Below, piece by piece: positions 11,101 through 23,030 of a stretch of DNA of 64,000 nucleotides. A program made the position numbers and the translations under genes. The stretch is from Apodemus sylvaticus (lineage: Eukaryota; Chordata; Mammalia; Rodentia; Muridae). Below the pieces are notes generated by a model. It was given only the letters and a program-made list of their open reading frames with translations, did not search any database and was not told the origin of the DNA. Location of the stretch: NCBI RefSeq assembly GCF_947179515.1, contig NC_067495.1, positions 136,271,655 through 136,335,654 of the forward strand, written 5' to 3'. Each line of letters opens with the position of its first letter. Within the stretch, counting starts at the first letter, position 1.

Positions 11101-11935
11101 AGAACACCAATAGCGTATGCTCTAAGAGCAAGAATTGACAAATCGGACCTCATAAAATTACAAAGTTTCTGTAAGGCAAAGGACACCATCAAGAGGACAA
11201 ATCGGCAACCAACAAATTGGGAAAAGATCTTCACCAATCCTACATCAGATAGAGGGCTAATATCAAATATATATAAAGAACTCAAGAAGTTAGACTCCAG
11301 AAAACTGAACAACCCTATTAAAAACTGGGGTACAGAGTTAAACAAAGAATTCTCACCTGAAGAACTTCGGATGGCGGAGAAGCATCTTAAAAAATGCTCA
11401 ACTTCATTAGTCATTAGGGAAATGCAAATCAAAACAACCCTGAGATTTCATCTTATACCAGTCAAAATGGCTAAGATTAAAAATTCAGGAGACAGCAGGT
11501 GTTGGAGAGGGTGTGGAGAAAGAGGAACACTCCTCCACTTCTGGTGGGGTTGCCAATTGGCGCAACCACTCTGGAAATCAGTCTGGCGGTTCCTCCGAAA
11601 ACTGGGCACCTCACTTCCAGAAGATCCTGCTATACCACTCCTGGGCATATACCCAGAGGATTCCCCACCATGTAATAAGGATACATGCTGTACTATGTTC
11701 ATAGCAGCCCTATTTATAATTGACAGATGCTGGAAAGAACCCAGGTATCCCTCAACAGAAGAGTGGATGCAAAAAAATGTGGTATATCTACACAATGGAG
11801 TACTATTCAGCCATTAGAAACAATAAATTCATGAAATTCTTAGGTAAATGGATGGAGCTAGAGAACATACTAAGTGAGGTAACCCAGACTCAAAAGGTGA
11901 ATCATGGTATGCACTCACTAATAAGTGGTTATTAA
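8154..11935 (+). pseudogene. L1-ORF2: LINE-1 ORF2 (endonuclease/reverse transcriptase), broken
   Basis: ORF2p normally nicks DNA and reverse-transcribes L1 RNA. The start at 8154 gives the endonuclease N-terminus with SLNINGLN and CCLQETHL. Reverse-transcriptase blocks follow: SLDAEKAFDKIQ (from about 9902), GTRQGCLLSPYLFN (from about 10079) and the FADD catalytic box (about 10211). A cysteine-rich C-terminal motif (RCWRGCGERGTLLH) lies near 11502. Damage includes frameshifts near 8540, 8690, 9130, 9230 and 10605 and near 11776. In-frame stops lie at 9548-9550, 9830-9832 and 10657-10659. A small deletion lies near 9365. The endonuclease SDH motif reads SDQ at 8836-8844. The frame ends with LISGY at 11935. 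It cannot encode a working protein. Confidence 0.95.
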
Positions 11936-12191
11936 CCTAGAAAACTGGAATACCCAAAACATAATCCACACATCAAATGAGGTACAAGAAGAAAGGAGGA
12001 GTGGCCCCTGGTTATGGAAAGACTCAGTGAAACAGTATTCGGCAAAACCAGAACGGGGAAGTGGGAAGGTGTGGGTGGGAGGACAGGGGAAGAGAAGGGG
12101 GCTTACGGGACTTTCGGGGAGTAGGGGGGCTAGAAAAGGGGAAATCATTTGAAATGTAAATAAATTATATCGAATAAAAAAATTAAAAAAA
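11936..12191 (+). other. L1 3' UTR and A-rich tail
   Basis: A purine-rich G tract (about 12050-12135) is followed by 'ggggaaatcatttgaaatg', an AATAAA-like signal (12172-12177) and an A-rich tail. The G-rich polypurine stretch is typical of rodent L1 3' UTRs. Confidence 0.9.
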
Positions 12192-12204
12192 AAAGAAATA
12201 GACT
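12192..12204. repeat. 3' target-site duplication of the full-length L1
   Basis: Exact repeat of 6262-6274. Confidence 0.9.
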
Positions 12205-12720
12205 TGTTCATAGATTCGTTCTATTTCTAATATGTTTGGGGTTGCCATACTGATTTCCTAGGTTTCTACACTAATTTCAATTCCCAATAACAGTCTAAAA
12301 AGGTTTCATTTTCCACAACAATATACTCATTACCATATGATGCTTTTAGTTTTCTTGATTGCTATCATTCTGACTCAGGTGAAATAGAAAAATCAATGTA
12401 GTTTGAGTGACGATGGCTAAAGAAGTATAAAGATATTTTTCCTGTAAAGCCACAGAATCCTACAAAGAAATATATTTACATTTATGCCCTCATATATGAT
12501 ACTTAAACAATATGAAAAAAGAAATTAAAATAGTCAGGAGGCAGAGGGGACTGACAGGGTGAGATATAAGGGGCAGAAAAAGGGAGGGTAGTATATAAGT
12601 GGATTTATGATGAAAACACAATATACACATGTAGAAATACACAGAGAAGCTCACTAATTTTAAGTTAATGCTTACCAATAATTATAATTTAAAAGAAATA
12701 AGCTGCACTGTTATAAAAAG
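12205..12720. other. No recognised feature
   Basis: AT-rich flank of the L1. A G/A-rich patch at 12535-12595 recalls an L1 3' UTR, but is too short to call. Confidence 0.5.
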
Positions 12721-12814
12721 CTGCTAAAATGACTGTGTTCTATAAAGAATACCATGATAATTAAGCATGATGGTGGATTCCTTTAATCCAAATAGTAAAG
12801 ACCTGAACACATTG
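12721..12814 (+). repeat. Local duplication, copy A
   Basis: Bases 12721-12807 match 13405-13491 over 87 positions with three mismatches. The match then resumes at 'cacattg' after a 14-base gap relative to copy B. The right part includes a short B1-like head. Confidence 0.93.
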
Positions 12815-12887
12815 TTTAAGCAAATCTTACAGACAAACATAATATGTCAATCTTATTTATGGGTGCAGAAGGATCCTAGCTGGGTGT

Positions 12888-13285
12888 CTTAGTCAGGGTT
12901 TCTATTCCTGCACAAACATCATGACCAAGAAGCAAGTTGGGGAGGAAAGGGTTTATTGAGCTTACACTTCCACATTGCAGTTCATCACTAAAGAAAGTTA
13001 GGACTGCAACTCAAGCTGGTCAGGAAGCAGGAGCTGATGCAGAGGCCATGGAGGGATGTTTCTTACTGGCTTGCTTCCCCTGGCTTGCTCAGCCTGTTCT
13101 CTTATAGAACCCAAGAATACCAGTCCAAAGGTGGTACCACCCACAATGGGCCCTCCCCACTTGGTCACTAATTGAGAAAATGCCCCACAGCTGGATCTCA
13201 TGGAGGCACTTCCCCAACTGAAGCTCATTTCTCTGTAGTAACTGCAGCCTGTGTCAAGTTGACACATAAAACCAGCTAGTACACT
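12888..13285 (-). repeat. Rodent medium-reiteration repeat, copy 2 (antisense)
   Basis: Reverse-complement relative of the copies at 35427-35818 and 570-990. It starts 'tcttagtcagggtttctatt' and ends 'gtcaagttgacac'. It is well preserved. The short open frame on its minus strand is a by-product of the repeat. The family name is uncertain. Confidence 0.85.
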
Positions 13286-13404
13286 GGGTTACTACACCCA
13301 GCTCAACATTCTAAACCTTCTTCCTCACCCCAATTTGGAAAAGCACTGCTCTACTAGGTAGGATTTATGATTAGAAAAATAAAAGAGGATGAAATGCTAA
13401 ATGA

Positions 13405-13512
13405 CTGCTAAAATGACTGTGTTCTATAAAGAATACCATGATAATTAAGCATGAGGGTGGATTCCTTTAATCCCAACAGTAAAGACCTGAAAGTCTGGTT
13501 CCAAACACATTG
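13405..13512 (+). repeat. Local duplication, copy B
   Basis: Partner of 12721-12814. It retains 14 bases (after 13491) that copy A lacks. Confidence 0.93.
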
Positions 13513-15339
13513 CCATTTTCTCTAGTGGAAACCACCACTTGTTTCTTGAGTGCCAAGTACACATGTAGATATAATGTAAGAAAAATCCTAGCCATAGGCT
13601 CAGGTCAATTGGCAGTGTTTTTATTTTGATAACTGCCTAGTCAGAAATTCCATGAGCAATACTACAATGACAGCACTTGCCCCACAGCTACTAGCCCAAG
13701 ATTACAGTACCAAAATAAACAAAGTCAACTGCTGCAAATCTTTCTATTCCAATGTAAATTTATCGAGAGATACTCTATAGTTTGAAACCCAACTGCATCT
13801 TCAGGAACCAGAATTTGTCTGAGCCCAGCATTAGTTGGTAAGGACAGAGGAATAGAGACCAGGGTATGTCGAACTTTATCAAAAATGACAGTCAGCTTAC
13901 CTTCAAAATAGGAAGCTGGTGCCCAAAGTTATCAAGGCATGCATGGGTGAAAGGAAAAAAAAATCACTCTCTTCAACTGGCTAGAGGACATGCCAGCAGG
14001 GATCTGGGGTATGGATCTGGGGTATGTGATCAGTTATTTCAGCTGTGCAGAATAGAAAATCAAAAATGATCAATGTGTGCTGTATTTGTTGTGGTGGTTG
14101 TATAGAAAAAAAATTTACCCTGTGTAGAAATGCCCCTATATATCAGAGGATTTTGTGGATAGAACAGGGATTACAGGATCATCTGACAGCAAGGAAAAGA
14201 TAGAACTGGTAATCAACGACAAATATGTTCCAGGGGTAGTGAGTCCTGGGTTCTGCTATTGTTTCTGCCCTCATTTCCTGTGAGATTTATGGCAAGATAG
14301 TCCTTATTGGTATCCTGTTACTGTTTGTCTTAAAAGACACTGCTGAAAGACAACGAGGCTATATTCTCTTAAAATTAATGAGAATAGGTTAAAATGCTAA
14401 CACTAATCCGGGTACCCATACTTGAGGATACTATGCATTTCAACCTCTCTTACATTGTGATGAAGATTATGATGACAGTACCAATAATCTCGATTAACGA
14501 TAGCAGCAAGTGTTTATTGACAATTTGTAAGTTCTCTTCCTATTGTTACCTTTAAAGAATATTCCCACGCATCCTCCTAAAGTGCTGAGGTAAGAAAAGC
14601 TGGTAGGTGTTTCACCAAGCAGAAAGTAATAAACAGGGTAACAGTAATAGTAATAGTAATAGTCAAAGGTAACAGGACATGAATTTCCCAAATTTATCTG
14701 CCTGCCACTCCTATCATTTCACTTAATTGTTTTTTCCAGACTTGAAACTCAACTAGTTCAATAATAAATCTCATTACAGTAAGTCTCAATATTTCTTTTC
14801 TTATCACTGCATGAATCCCAATTCCCTGGGCAATATGATATTGGCAGATTTCCCAAAAATTCTTTCAGTGTTATGGCATAGTGAAATTTTAATTATAATA
14901 AAGGTATTTTTGTATTTGAATTCATATCTTGTGCACAAATATGGAAAAAGTTAAAATAAACATACTGTCATAATCCTATGCTCTCCTACACATAAAATGG
15001 TTGTCTTCAATGAAATTGGTCAATAATCAACATTATTTATATAGGATACTATCAAAATGTTTTGCTAAAGTGAAAAAATAGAATATTATCATGGTGATAT
15101 ACAGAAGATGCAAGCACAGTGTGGTCTCACAGCTAGACTATTAACCAATTGGAGTACTTAGCATTTCAAGTTAAAAATGATTCCCAATTTAGTTTAATTT
15201 TGATCTTCATGGCAACCAAAATAAGAAAAGACAACTGATTGTAACAGGGAGGGAAGCTGAGACCTAGAGAGTTATTGCCTTAAATTCCCCCACCAAAATG
15301 CATGACACAATTAAAAATGCAATTCTGACATGGTTGCCA
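13513..15339. other. No gene; minor tandem repeats only
   Basis: Unique AT-rich sequence. It contains a perfect 13-bp unit repeated twice at 14000-14025 and a short AGTAAT-type tract at about 14640-14664. A GAAG|gtaagc-like minus-strand donor near 13900 has no supporting exon. Confidence 0.5.
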
Positions 15340-15500
15340 GTGAGATTCAACAAAGTCATTATCATATCTACTGATACAGCAACTATTACATACCAGATGC
15401 TCTTCTGTACTATATCTTCTGCATACAGGGTTAGACAAAACAATGAATGTTAAATAAGTCTTGGCCTCTTCAAGTCTAATGTTACACAGCACTTGAGAGA
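15340..15500 (+). repeat. Possible L2/MIR remnant
   Basis: Scattered agreement with the 'tgccaggcactgt...atacag...aacaaaacagac...ttggcctc...' order of mammal-wide L2 3' ends. The open frame on the opposite strand is incidental. Confidence 0.5.
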
Positions 15501-16856
15501 GGGAAGGTATGTATATTCGTGACAGGTACATTGGCATGAACAGATAACCTTGTCTTTCTTCAGGATACCAGGCTAGACACAAAGCTCAAACATATCCACC
15601 CTGACTACCTTCTGAGCAAAGCAAATGGGCGCCTACTGGGAAACTGAGAAGCAACCCTGAGAAGTCAATGCCCATTAGACAGGGATTATTCAATTACAGT
15701 CTGTCAGCATTGTTGCCTTTTGAGTTTAAACTGCTCCTGACAACTATTTTATGTTTGTTTTTAATTTAAATGGAACTACAACAATAACAAAAGAGCCCAA
15801 AGGTGCTCCCAAAACAGGCTAAGAAACTGTCTTTTAGAGTGCAACACAAATATTTAATCAGAACCTCCACATACTTAGCTGCTGGAATAGATGGTAATCC
15901 TTTCCTCCGTTGAATTAAAGGTAACATATCTTTGGTATTTGGTAAGAAAATTATAAGTAGCTATGTCTACTGAGTTTGGCATGAATTTAAGGTTTATGAA
16001 GTCCAACATGGGAATGCTGCCAGTTAGAGTCAAGTTTATGTTTAGTACTTAGAGATGAGGAAGTTGAGGTACCATTGATGCCAAACCACCCACAGGAATT
16101 ACCCAATTCCAGATAGTGCTTTTGCATAGCATGTTTTTGAATGGTCAGACATACTCTTTCTGGACACATGGGGTAAAATGCCAGCCTAGCATGTGTCCCA
16201 GCATACTTACCTAGGAGAGGTGGATTTCCCTCATTTATCTACTTTTACCATGTGATAACTTCACTTGGCCATTTAATTTGGCCATTCTGTATATAACAGA
16301 TGAATTTCTGGTTGCAGACTCAGAACTGTGCTTTATGCCTGACAATCATATCAGGATTTAGGCTTGAATGCAGGGAAGTGAGTAAGCCATGAGTCAACCT
16401 TACTATTAAAATTAAAGCTTATACAGATCAGTGAAAGTGTTGCAATTACCCACACTATCAAATTTCAAAAAGTTTAAGGATGATGGACTACAACAATAAT
16501 GCACCAAACTCTTCTAAAACAATGAACTTTCCCATTGTACACTGAATAAGAGGTCATTCAATATTTTTGAGTTGCAACTCATTGGCCATCATTCCATATC
16601 ATGATTTGGAAGAACCATGTTAGCAAGTGTATTATCAAACCATAATAGTAAGCAAAAGAGGTTCCTGCCATCAAAGCATGAGCCGTTAAGGGAATTTTAC
16701 TTCAACTAACAATGGAAAACTAAAACACATATCCACCAGCTTCTCTATAGGGTATAACATATCCATTCACCAATCCCTGCTCTACAAAACCTTAGTAATT
16801 CAGTAGATATAGAGACAAGCCAACCTCAACCATCTGAGGTAGAGTGCTATGTCTGA
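15501..16856. other. No recognised feature
   Basis: Unique AT-rich sequence. A minus-strand CTAG|gtaagt-like donor at about 16208 lacks a convincing exon. Confidence 0.45.
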
Positions 16857-16857
16857 T

Positions 16858-16893
16858 TGTTTTTTTTGTTTTTTTTTTTTGTTTGTTTGTTTT
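16858..16893. repeat. T-rich / (TTTG)n tract
   Basis: Simple T-rich sequence; the open frames that cross it are low-complexity artefacts. Confidence 0.9.
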
Positions 16894-17394
16894 TACTGCA
16901 TGCTTGCTATTGGGAAATGGCAGGGACAGAAAAGCAACTTGAGGACACAGGGTCAGACAATACTAAGACCAATTCAGCACAGCATAGCAATAACCAGAAT
17001 AACCAACCAGGAGTCCAGAAAAACAAAAATAAAAAAGAGGTTCAGCTATGTTGCCAAGATATAAAGATAGACAAGGATACATGTGGTTGTACAACACATA
17101 AAGAAAGGAATATAAAATAATGCAAAAGAATACATATCCAGCCCATAATCTCAAGGCTAGGAGAACCATGCCATAGGAAGCCAATCTAGCTGTCAGGAAG
17201 CCTTATTGATATGATTGTTATGTCAGCAAATTACATGTAGAGAGCAAAGATTTAGCTGGAAAAAGTGACATTACACAGCAAGCGAAATTGGATCAACCAC
17301 ATTATCAAGAATAATACCTAAACAAATGATAAATTAGTGCTCTCCCTTACCACTGATCTCAGGAACAGCATAGCAGTCCTAACACTTGGGGCAT

Positions 17395-17490
17395 ATTTCT
17401 ATATCTGCAACTTACTAGCTTTATGATCTTGGGTGAATCACTCAATTTTGGAATATACATTTTTTTCATCTGTAAGTGAGGACAACTATA
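17395..17490 (+). mobile_element. MIR SINE
   Basis: The MIR core order is clear: 'caacttactagct', 'tgatcttgggtgaatcactcaa', then 'tcatctgtaagtgagg'. This is an ancient mammal-wide tRNA-derived SINE. Confidence 0.85.
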
Positions 17491-18123
17491 TTCCGCTGCT
17501 GCATATTTTACAAAGTAATGTTATTTAAAGTGGGAGATGGGACAATGACCAGCATTAGGATTGTTCTGCATTAGTAAGTTACTGGAAGAATGAAGGGTGA
17601 TGAGAAATTCAGGCATGTGACACCATGGGAGTAACCACTATGAAAGGGGATCATGTGTCCTTGGGACCACACTCAAATCTGATGCCAGACATGCATGGGC
17701 TGGAAAGCTGCTTCAGGACCCTAGATTTTCTTCATCATGATACATGAAAAGACATTCAGTGGAAACATTCTTCCACTACTTGCTACAATCTGTATTTATA
17801 AACAGTCATTGCGTGAGAGATTTGTTTTCTAAATATTTCCCTGTTAAAAAAGTCAATGTTTCTACATTCATGAGTATTCCTACATACATGCTCTGAGGTG
17901 AGAAGTTCTGGTCTCACCTTACTTCCCCTCATGAGAGCAGAGAATCAGGAATAAAAAGCAATAGTCTGACAAGAGGTTTGTAAAATATTGCAGATTTTTA
18001 GAAAAGGACAGGCATGATATTCACTCTCATACAACTGCAAGACAGCAGGTCGATGTGTATTGACTAAGATCACAAATAGCATAAATGAAGCATCACAAGC
18101 CCCCACCCCATGTATTCATCTAC
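17491..18123. other. No recognised feature
   Basis: No repeat or coding signal. If the neighbouring candidate exon is real, this is intron downstream of it. Confidence 0.45.
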
Positions 18124-18369
18124 CAGTGGAATACTGAATCAATCGCTGTAACACAATGCTGTCAAGACCCTCATTAAAATGCTTTCCTCCATTGAGCAGC
18201 AAATTAGAAAGACATTCACAGGTGTCCATAATGGCATCTTCAGTGATCTCTAGCTTAAAAATGACCTTTCCTGGCTCCTTTAGAAAATGGAAGACAGTGG
18301 AGATGGGCATGAACATTCTGCTTGACTCTGGGGCAATTGGTAAAATAAAATGTGACTCAAACTTGGTAT
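18124..18369 (-). CDS. Candidate internal coding exon of an unidentified gene
   Basis: On the minus strand a strong acceptor (ctctatttttctcttcag) ends at 18370. An open frame of 81 codons follows, then a donor (CACTG|gtagatg) at 18123. The exon is 246 nt, a multiple of three, entered and left in phase 1. The predicted peptide starts TKFESHFILPIAPES and continues to LQRLIQYST. Its second half (about ITEDAIMDTCECLSNLLLN onward) looks like an amphipathic helical, possibly ARM/HEAT-like segment. I do not recognise the protein. The plus strand is also open here, and a chance open frame remains possible. The exon at 44389-44507 has a compatible phase. Confidence 0.45.
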
Positions 18370-20089
18370 CTGAAGAGAAAAATAGAGTAAATTCATTTTC
18401 TAAAATGATTTTGCTACCAGTTCTCCTAGGTCAGGGTCTTTAAAATCAGTTGCTGATATGGAGAATTGCTGTTGGGGAAATTGCAGTCAGCAGGAAGAGG
18501 AGTGAAGAACGCAAGCCTATGGTCTCCTTGGAGACGGAGCTTTAATCTGATCCTATGGAGAACTCAGGAGGTTGAACTGTACCATGAAGTTAGTCTTATC
18601 TAGAGTGAAAGGGCTTGAGCAACTTGGGTATAATGCTTGGGGTCTAGATAAGAAAAATATACTGAGTACGAGGGCTCCTGATAGAGAGAAAAAGATGTGA
18701 GCCTTATTGAGAAATCATGCTCATAACTATTATATAGGTGCATGCACTCCAGAAAAGGAATTTAGGAGTTGTCAGGTTGAACATTATTGGATTCTGTGTA
18801 AAACTGACTTCTTACTAGAGACTTGCCAGTGATATTTCTACCTCTCTGGTCACATTTTTTGGCTCGTTCCCTTTGCAGTGACACTCTAGTACACCATCAT
18901 CATAAAGCCTCTGTAGTTGCTCTTCCCTTTCCTTGAAGTTTTTTTCGTAGAAATGTCTGCCTCATTTCCTCTTTTCCTTTTCAGATCTTTACTCTGATGT
19001 CTTTTCCAAGATGCGTTCAATAAGGACTGCCAATGCTGCCAGCCATCCTCCGTGCTTCACTCTTTCCTACCACAGTAATCATCAGCTAAAAAAAATATGT
19101 TGCCTTTATGTTTATTGTTTCCCACCACTTCTGTGGCTCAGCTCTAAGAGAAAAGTCATTTTCATCACTTCTTTTAGAAATTCACGAATGTCTCCTCAAT
19201 GCCTGCAACAATCAATGTGAGAGCTATCAGCTATTTGTTGAATAAATAAGCAAAATCACCGCACTTCTACGCCTGAGCTAACTTGAATGTATTTCCAATG
19301 CTCACACGTTTTCCCTCAATTTCATCCATACTATTTCCAGTGCATTAGGTTCATTTTAAAAATCACTTACAGTAATGGCTTTGTTTATTCCTACTTTGTA
19401 TTTTCAAATGTTCACCAAATCAACTACAGTCACTGCATCCACATGGGTTATGAGTCATGTTTGTTTTGAAATAGAAAATGCTCAGAGCTACCAATTTTGC
19501 CAGTCACAAGGAACAAAAGACTCCAAGACAGGATCCATTGTTATTTACCAAGTGAACAAATAAATTCAAAAGAAAAATATGTATGTTGTATATACTATAA
19601 GAGAAAAATGTCCTCCACCAGAGCCCTTAAAAGCTGAAACCCATGTAGCATCCATCAACTGAAATATTCTTCAAGTATTTCTTCCTTTAGAAAACATAAG
19701 TGTATGATAGTTTTGCATTTATCTTATGCTGTATAACTCAGCATTTATGAACACAATCAATACTTATTGGATACAATGTTTTATTTCGAAGGAAAAGAGT
19801 ATCCTTATGTTTCTGCACATACATTGTTTAAAAGCCAAATAGTTCGCTAACTGGTTTCATCTCAATGTGGGCACAAAACAGAACTGCAAACTCTGGGAGA
19901 CTTTCAGAGAATGCATTTTCTCTCTTTTTAAAATATTCTTTGTGTGTATGCTTGTGTGTGCATATATGCATGCATGTATATATTATGTGTGTTTGTTAAG
20001 GGTAGAAGTCAATGTGGAGAATCTTCCTTAATCATTTTGTCTGCTTTATTATTTTTTATAAAAGTTTATAATTTTATAATTCTGTGGTG
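18370..20089. other. No gene; possible L2 tail near 19130-19255
   Basis: Mostly unique. Around 19130-19255 the order '...atgcctgcaacaatcaatg...tatttgttgaataaataag' resembles an L2 3' end. A TG-rich stretch lies at 19940-19990. Confidence 0.4.
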
Positions 20090-20235
20090 GAGAAGGGCCA
20101 CAGAAGCGAGAAAAGAGTGTCAAATCTCTTCATACTGGAGTTGGAGGTAGTTACTAACCACTGTATGCAAGTGCTGTGAGCCTAATTCTAGTACGCTAAA
20201 GAGCAGTAACCACTCTTAACTACTGAGCCCTAACA
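20090..20235 (-). mobile_element. Old B2/B3-type SINE, antisense
   Basis: Antisense B2/B3 order: 'ccacagaagcgag', 'tggagttggaggtagtta', then 'aaccactcttaactactgagccc'. Strongly diverged. Confidence 0.75.
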
Positions 20236-20784
20236 TTTGCTTTCACACATCTCCAGTAGTAAGGGATCCCAGCAAAGACTCCAAAGCCCTGGTAATTTTA
20301 TAACTTCCTCCTTTCATCTTTATAGTTTGTTTCTCAAGGAGAAAGTGGGAATAACCATTGATCATATCTTTATGGGAATCCCATGAGATAAGAGTAAAGG
20401 AATTCTGTAAAGCGGAAACCTACAGAAGGTGTGCACAAACTGAACTGCATAGCAGTCCTCTCACTGAAGCTTGGGTAAGAGTTTTATTTTATCATTTTAA
20501 TCACTTAGGAAGGAAACGATAGTAGACAGAGAGAATGCCTTCATGAATTGCATACCAAAGTGCTATGAACATGATGGTAGGAATCTAGAATTTCATAGCT
20601 ACTTAAGATCAGAAATTAGCAGATATGGTCAGTGCGATCTTCTTAGTCTAATCTTCTGTATCTGTACCGGTTAAATAACTAGGACTGGGAGTCCTGCCAG
20701 AAAGAGCACTCTTTGGCCTGTATCCCAGACTACTTTGTTTCCGGTCTAGTATTACTGGCTTCATTTGGGCCTCATATGCAGATG
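20236..20784. other. No recognised feature
   Basis: Possible MIR trace around 20330-20430, not certain enough to call. Confidence 0.4.
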
Positions 20785-21010
20785 CAGTAGAGCATGGTGG
20801 TTAGAAGCGCAGCCTACACAGTTAGACTGCATGCTGTGTATGTTACAGCTCTGAACTAGGAATTAAGGAGGTTTCATAATGCCAATACCCTTCCTGAGCC
20901 TAGACATCCTCATTTGGAAAGCAAGTAAATTAGTACACATATGAATATTGACCTCACACTGAGAGTCAGTGTGAGAATTGTTAAGTACATTTAGTTTGTA
21001 AAATGTCTAG
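20785..21010 (+). mobile_element. Nearly full-length MIR SINE
   Basis: The head ('gcatggtggttagaagcgcag'), the core with 'cctgagcctagacatcctcattt', and the tail ('gtgagaattgttaagtac') are all in MIR order. Confidence 0.85.
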
Positions 21011-22929
21011 CCTGCCAGCAGCCAGAACGGCTGCCATAACAATGTGCTACAACAGATTCTGTTTTTGTATGAGCATTACCTTTTCCAATCTCAGGTTCCT
21101 ACTGTGCTCAATGAACAATAAGAAAGCTCTGAACAGCTGTTAGTACAAAAGAACAACTGTCTCAACTGCTCAAGTTGTTGTGAATGTGACAAACATGTTT
21201 TTCTTGTTGAAGCACAATGTGATACTACATTAAAAGCACTGGACATCAAGTCAATACACATTAATTCTTTTGACTTCACCACTAGAATATTATAATATTC
21301 TAATGAGGAGAGGCCAGTAATTTCAATCTAGACTTACCCCAAAACAGGTTCACTACATGAATCAAAATGCATTAACATGCCTGAGGCATCCAAGGGTAAT
21401 AAGAGTTCTTATCTACCTCTCTAGGCTCTTTAGAGACCGAATAAGGACTCCTACAGGCACCTCTCTTTCATCTAGAATTTATTTATGTACTTAACTGTAT
21501 TTATATTTCCAGGCTTGATTTCTGCACTGAATAAAATGACTCATAATTTTCCTCTTCCTTGGAGTGACTTCTTTATCAATTCCCATTCATTCATCAATTA
21601 TCAGTTCAAATAGCCCTTGTTTTGGCTCACCTACTATTATAACTATCTCAATATGTCTTCTGTAGAACTCAAAGTGGAGCTTTATGATGAGTTCAATTTT
21701 CACACTAGTCCATACCTATCTTTCTAGCCACCATAATTTCTTGTTACTGAGCTGAACACCAAACTAAAACAACTTGTCAAATATTTGTTGGAAGAAGTAG
21801 AAAATAAACAAATGAGAAGCAGAAAACCAATGAAATTCCCTTCCCGACTACCTCACTTTCTTCTTGAATGTTCAAAGTGGCAGTTTCAGATTATCAACAC
21901 TCTTTGGCAATGTTCTACTTCAATGGTCACAAGAAGACTGCTCTCTGAGCCCTATTATTTCGCAGCATGCATGTCTTACTGCAAATCCTCAGGTGCTGGA
22001 ACTGAGAAAGCCAGCACCCCTTCTCAGTCTTTTTGAGCACCATTCTGAGGCATTTGGATCTCAAGGGAATTCTTATGAGCTTTGACTTCCATCTCTCTTC
22101 TTTTCCCACCTTGTTAGCCTGGCATGAGATTTGGTTTAGAGCTCTGACATTCTCTTCCACTGAGATCTGTGTGCAATGGGACCTTCACTTGGGTGGTTTT
22201 TCTGATGTTTTCTAAGGTAAGCTACTAATAATTTAACATGTCTCTTTGACTAGGAAGAGAAGAAATGGAAGGGAAAGAAATAGTGATAAAAAGACAGCTG
22301 TTTTGTTTTGTTTTAATTGCAAGCCAGAACCATTTTTCCTTCTCAAACCTCCTGCCTAATAATAAGGCAAAGGAAAAGGGAGACAGCAAAATCGTAGTGC
22401 TGCTACAAGATCCCTGAATGAACTCCCATTGAAGATATTTCTGCAAAGTCCCTATGACCTTCTGGTAAATTTACTGTTATTGCTATCCCAAAGTTTTGAG
22501 TGAATAGCCTCCCTGACCCAGGATGCATTTTTGTATTTATATGACCATTACTCTATCAAGTTGTCCACAATAATCTCCTTGTGTGATAGAAACATGATAC
22601 ACAGCACTGTAATTGGTATTTTTGCTTTCTACAAAAGTTGTGAGAAGCATTTGCCCAACTAAATTTTTTTAGTAGAAAACATAGGTTGTTTCCATTCTTC
22701 AAAACTAATGTGGAATTTCATAAATGAGAAAGGAGAGCAAAAGACAGAGGCAAATACATATTACATCCAGTGGATGGAAGAAACAAAGGACTGTGGAAGT
22801 ATAGAAGGTATAAGAATAACACAGAAGCCAGGAGAGGCAGGGAGAAAATGCATTATTTGCTACAGTATAGATGATATTGGCCAATTCTGAACAGGCTAAT
22901 AACATAAACATTTCCAGTATTCTGTCTAG
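21011..22929. other. No recognised feature
   Basis: Unique AT-rich sequence. Several short open frames on both strands have no supporting signals. Confidence 0.45.
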
Positions 22930-23030
22930 GTGTTCATTTAGTCAACAGATGCTTATTGTGCACCTAGTCTCTGCCAAGTATAGAGGTATGTACTTGGCAA
23001 TGTAAAGGGAAAAAATTTAGTCCCTCACAA
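22930..23030 (+). mobile_element. L2/MIR-like remnant
   Basis: The 'cattta...caacagatgcttattgtgcacct...ctgccaagtat' order matches the L2 3' end motif for a 'cacctactatgtgccagg' type segment. Confidence 0.65.

Larger units (their letters stand above)
6275..12191 (+). mobile_element. Near-full-length rodent LINE-1 (5' UTR, ORF1, ORF2, 3' UTR, poly-A)
   Basis: This autonomous non-LTR retrotransposon is about 5.9 kb and is flanked by target-site duplications. It carries a GC-rich 5' UTR (6275-6888), an intact ORF1 (6889-8094), a 59-bp inter-ORF gap, a damaged ORF2 (8154-11935), a G-rich 3' UTR and an A-rich tail. Its 3' UTR matches those of the copies starting at 56939 and 61733, so the three belong to one subfamily. 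It cannot move on its own because ORF2 is broken. I infer the subfamily is murine but cannot name it exactly. Confidence 0.97.

Noticed and set aside
15280..15582. 100-codon minus-strand frame
   Set aside because: It overlaps an L2/MIR-like remnant and is best explained as chance openness.
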